Source: a virus
DNA: 64,000 bases
Direction: 5' to 3' (one strand)
IMG/VR virus record: IMGVR_UViG_3300032331_003707
Location: 1-64,000 of that record
The notes below the pieces were generated by a model. The model did no database searches. It was not told the DNA's origin and saw only the letters and a program-made list of their open reading frames with translations. The translations under genes and the position numbers were made by a program. Each line of letters starts with the position of its first letter. Position 1 is the first letter of the stretch. Positions 63,846 to 64,000 of the stretch are shown piece by piece.

Positions 63846-64000
63846 TTTTGGTTTTATAAATAATCTAAGACTAGCAGCCCCTACTCCAAATGTAATGAGT
63901 AGTGTAGGAGGAACTGTTACTCCTGTTAGAGTAATAAACACCATGTTAACTGCTCAAGATATTAAAGATTATTATCAAGGAGATTTATATCTTTTACTTA
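63838..64000 (+). CDS. 3'-truncated gene at the window edge
   Basis: 54 codons visible from ATG 63838 (MVNFGFINNLRLAAPTPNV...), overlapping the previous stop. Ser/Gly/Thr-rich start typical of virion structural proteins, but no family is readable. Confidence 0.5.
   Translation, partial: MVNFGFINNLRLAAPTPNVMSSVGGTVTPVRVINTMLTAQDIKDYYQGDLYLLL

Noticed and set aside
1-64000. Prophage or integrative element signs (integrase, att sites, transposases)
   Set aside because: No integrase, transposase or direct-repeat attachment sites were recognised; gene content is that of a lytic far-T4 phage.

Overview
The window is a continuous piece of a large, AT-rich, double-stranded DNA phage genome, distantly related to T4 ('far-T4' type myovirus). 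It carries a gp44-like clamp-loader subunit (cut off at the left edge), a gp62-like clamp-loader partner, a gp55-like late sigma factor near the right end, a ClpP-type protease, thymidylate synthase, tRNAs and RNA-repair enzymes. Gene starts lack strong Shine-Dalgarno sequences. Many promoters have a -7 element like TATCTTTATAG preceded by TTTGG at a fixed 19-nt spacing, which resembles the -33/-7 promoters of Bacteroidota. I therefore infer a Bacteroidota (Flavobacteriia-like) host. No integrase, insertion sequence or CRISPR array was seen.

Layout. (1) 1-2640: replication genes (clamp loader), a MazG-like protein, a PD-(D/E)XK nuclease and a small ribbon-helix-helix-like protein. (2) 2654-23614: a tightly packed operon of about 21 kb for sugar-nucleotide synthesis and glycosyl transfer. 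It has RfbF, Ugd, GDP-mannose 4,6-dehydratase, a HHIT-type PLP dehydratase, several SDR epimerases, an RmlC-like cupin, a two-gene thiamine-diphosphate enzyme, a HAD/nucleotidyltransferase fusion, an Hld-like kinase and about seven glycosyltransferases. (3) 23634-31170: small, mostly unknown genes, with a zinc finger, an HNH-like protein and a hotdog thioesterase. (4) 31228-33809: a GH19 endolysin followed by two membrane sensor-like proteins, one with tandem PAS domains and one with a GAF-like domain. (5) 35490-36270: an RNA cluster with a structured RNA of about 260 nt, two tRNA-like RNAs with enlarged anticodon domains, a 40-nt minihelix ending in CCA, and tRNA-CAU. (6) 36353-42222: HTH protein, AEP-like protein, RNA kinase, RNA ligase, two metallophosphoesterases and ThyA. 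(7) 42295-55701: a dense array of small accessory genes, many with their own CCGAG-N19-TATCTTTATAG promoter (28 copies). Recognisable members are DUF932, a C39-like cysteine protease, a RadA-like ATPase, a SprT-like metalloprotease and an AT-hook protein, plus tRNA-Leu(UAA). (8) 55702-56115: a non-coding, repeat-bearing junction where transcription converges. (9) 56116-60840: mostly minus-strand genes with holin, ClpP, lipoprotein and membrane proteins, and an overlapping plus-strand spanin-like pair. (10) 60959-64000: plus-strand genes with an HD hydrolase and the gp55-like sigma factor, leading into a gene cut by the right edge.

Working together: the replication genes flank a decoration operon that probably modifies the virion or host surface. 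The accessory array with individual promoters looks like an early or middle host-takeover region. The tRNA-like RNAs next to a kinase, ligase and phosphoesterase suggest tRNA defence and repair. The sensor-like genes next to the endolysin suggest signal-dependent lysis. All functions are read from sequence motifs alone; no database search was run.
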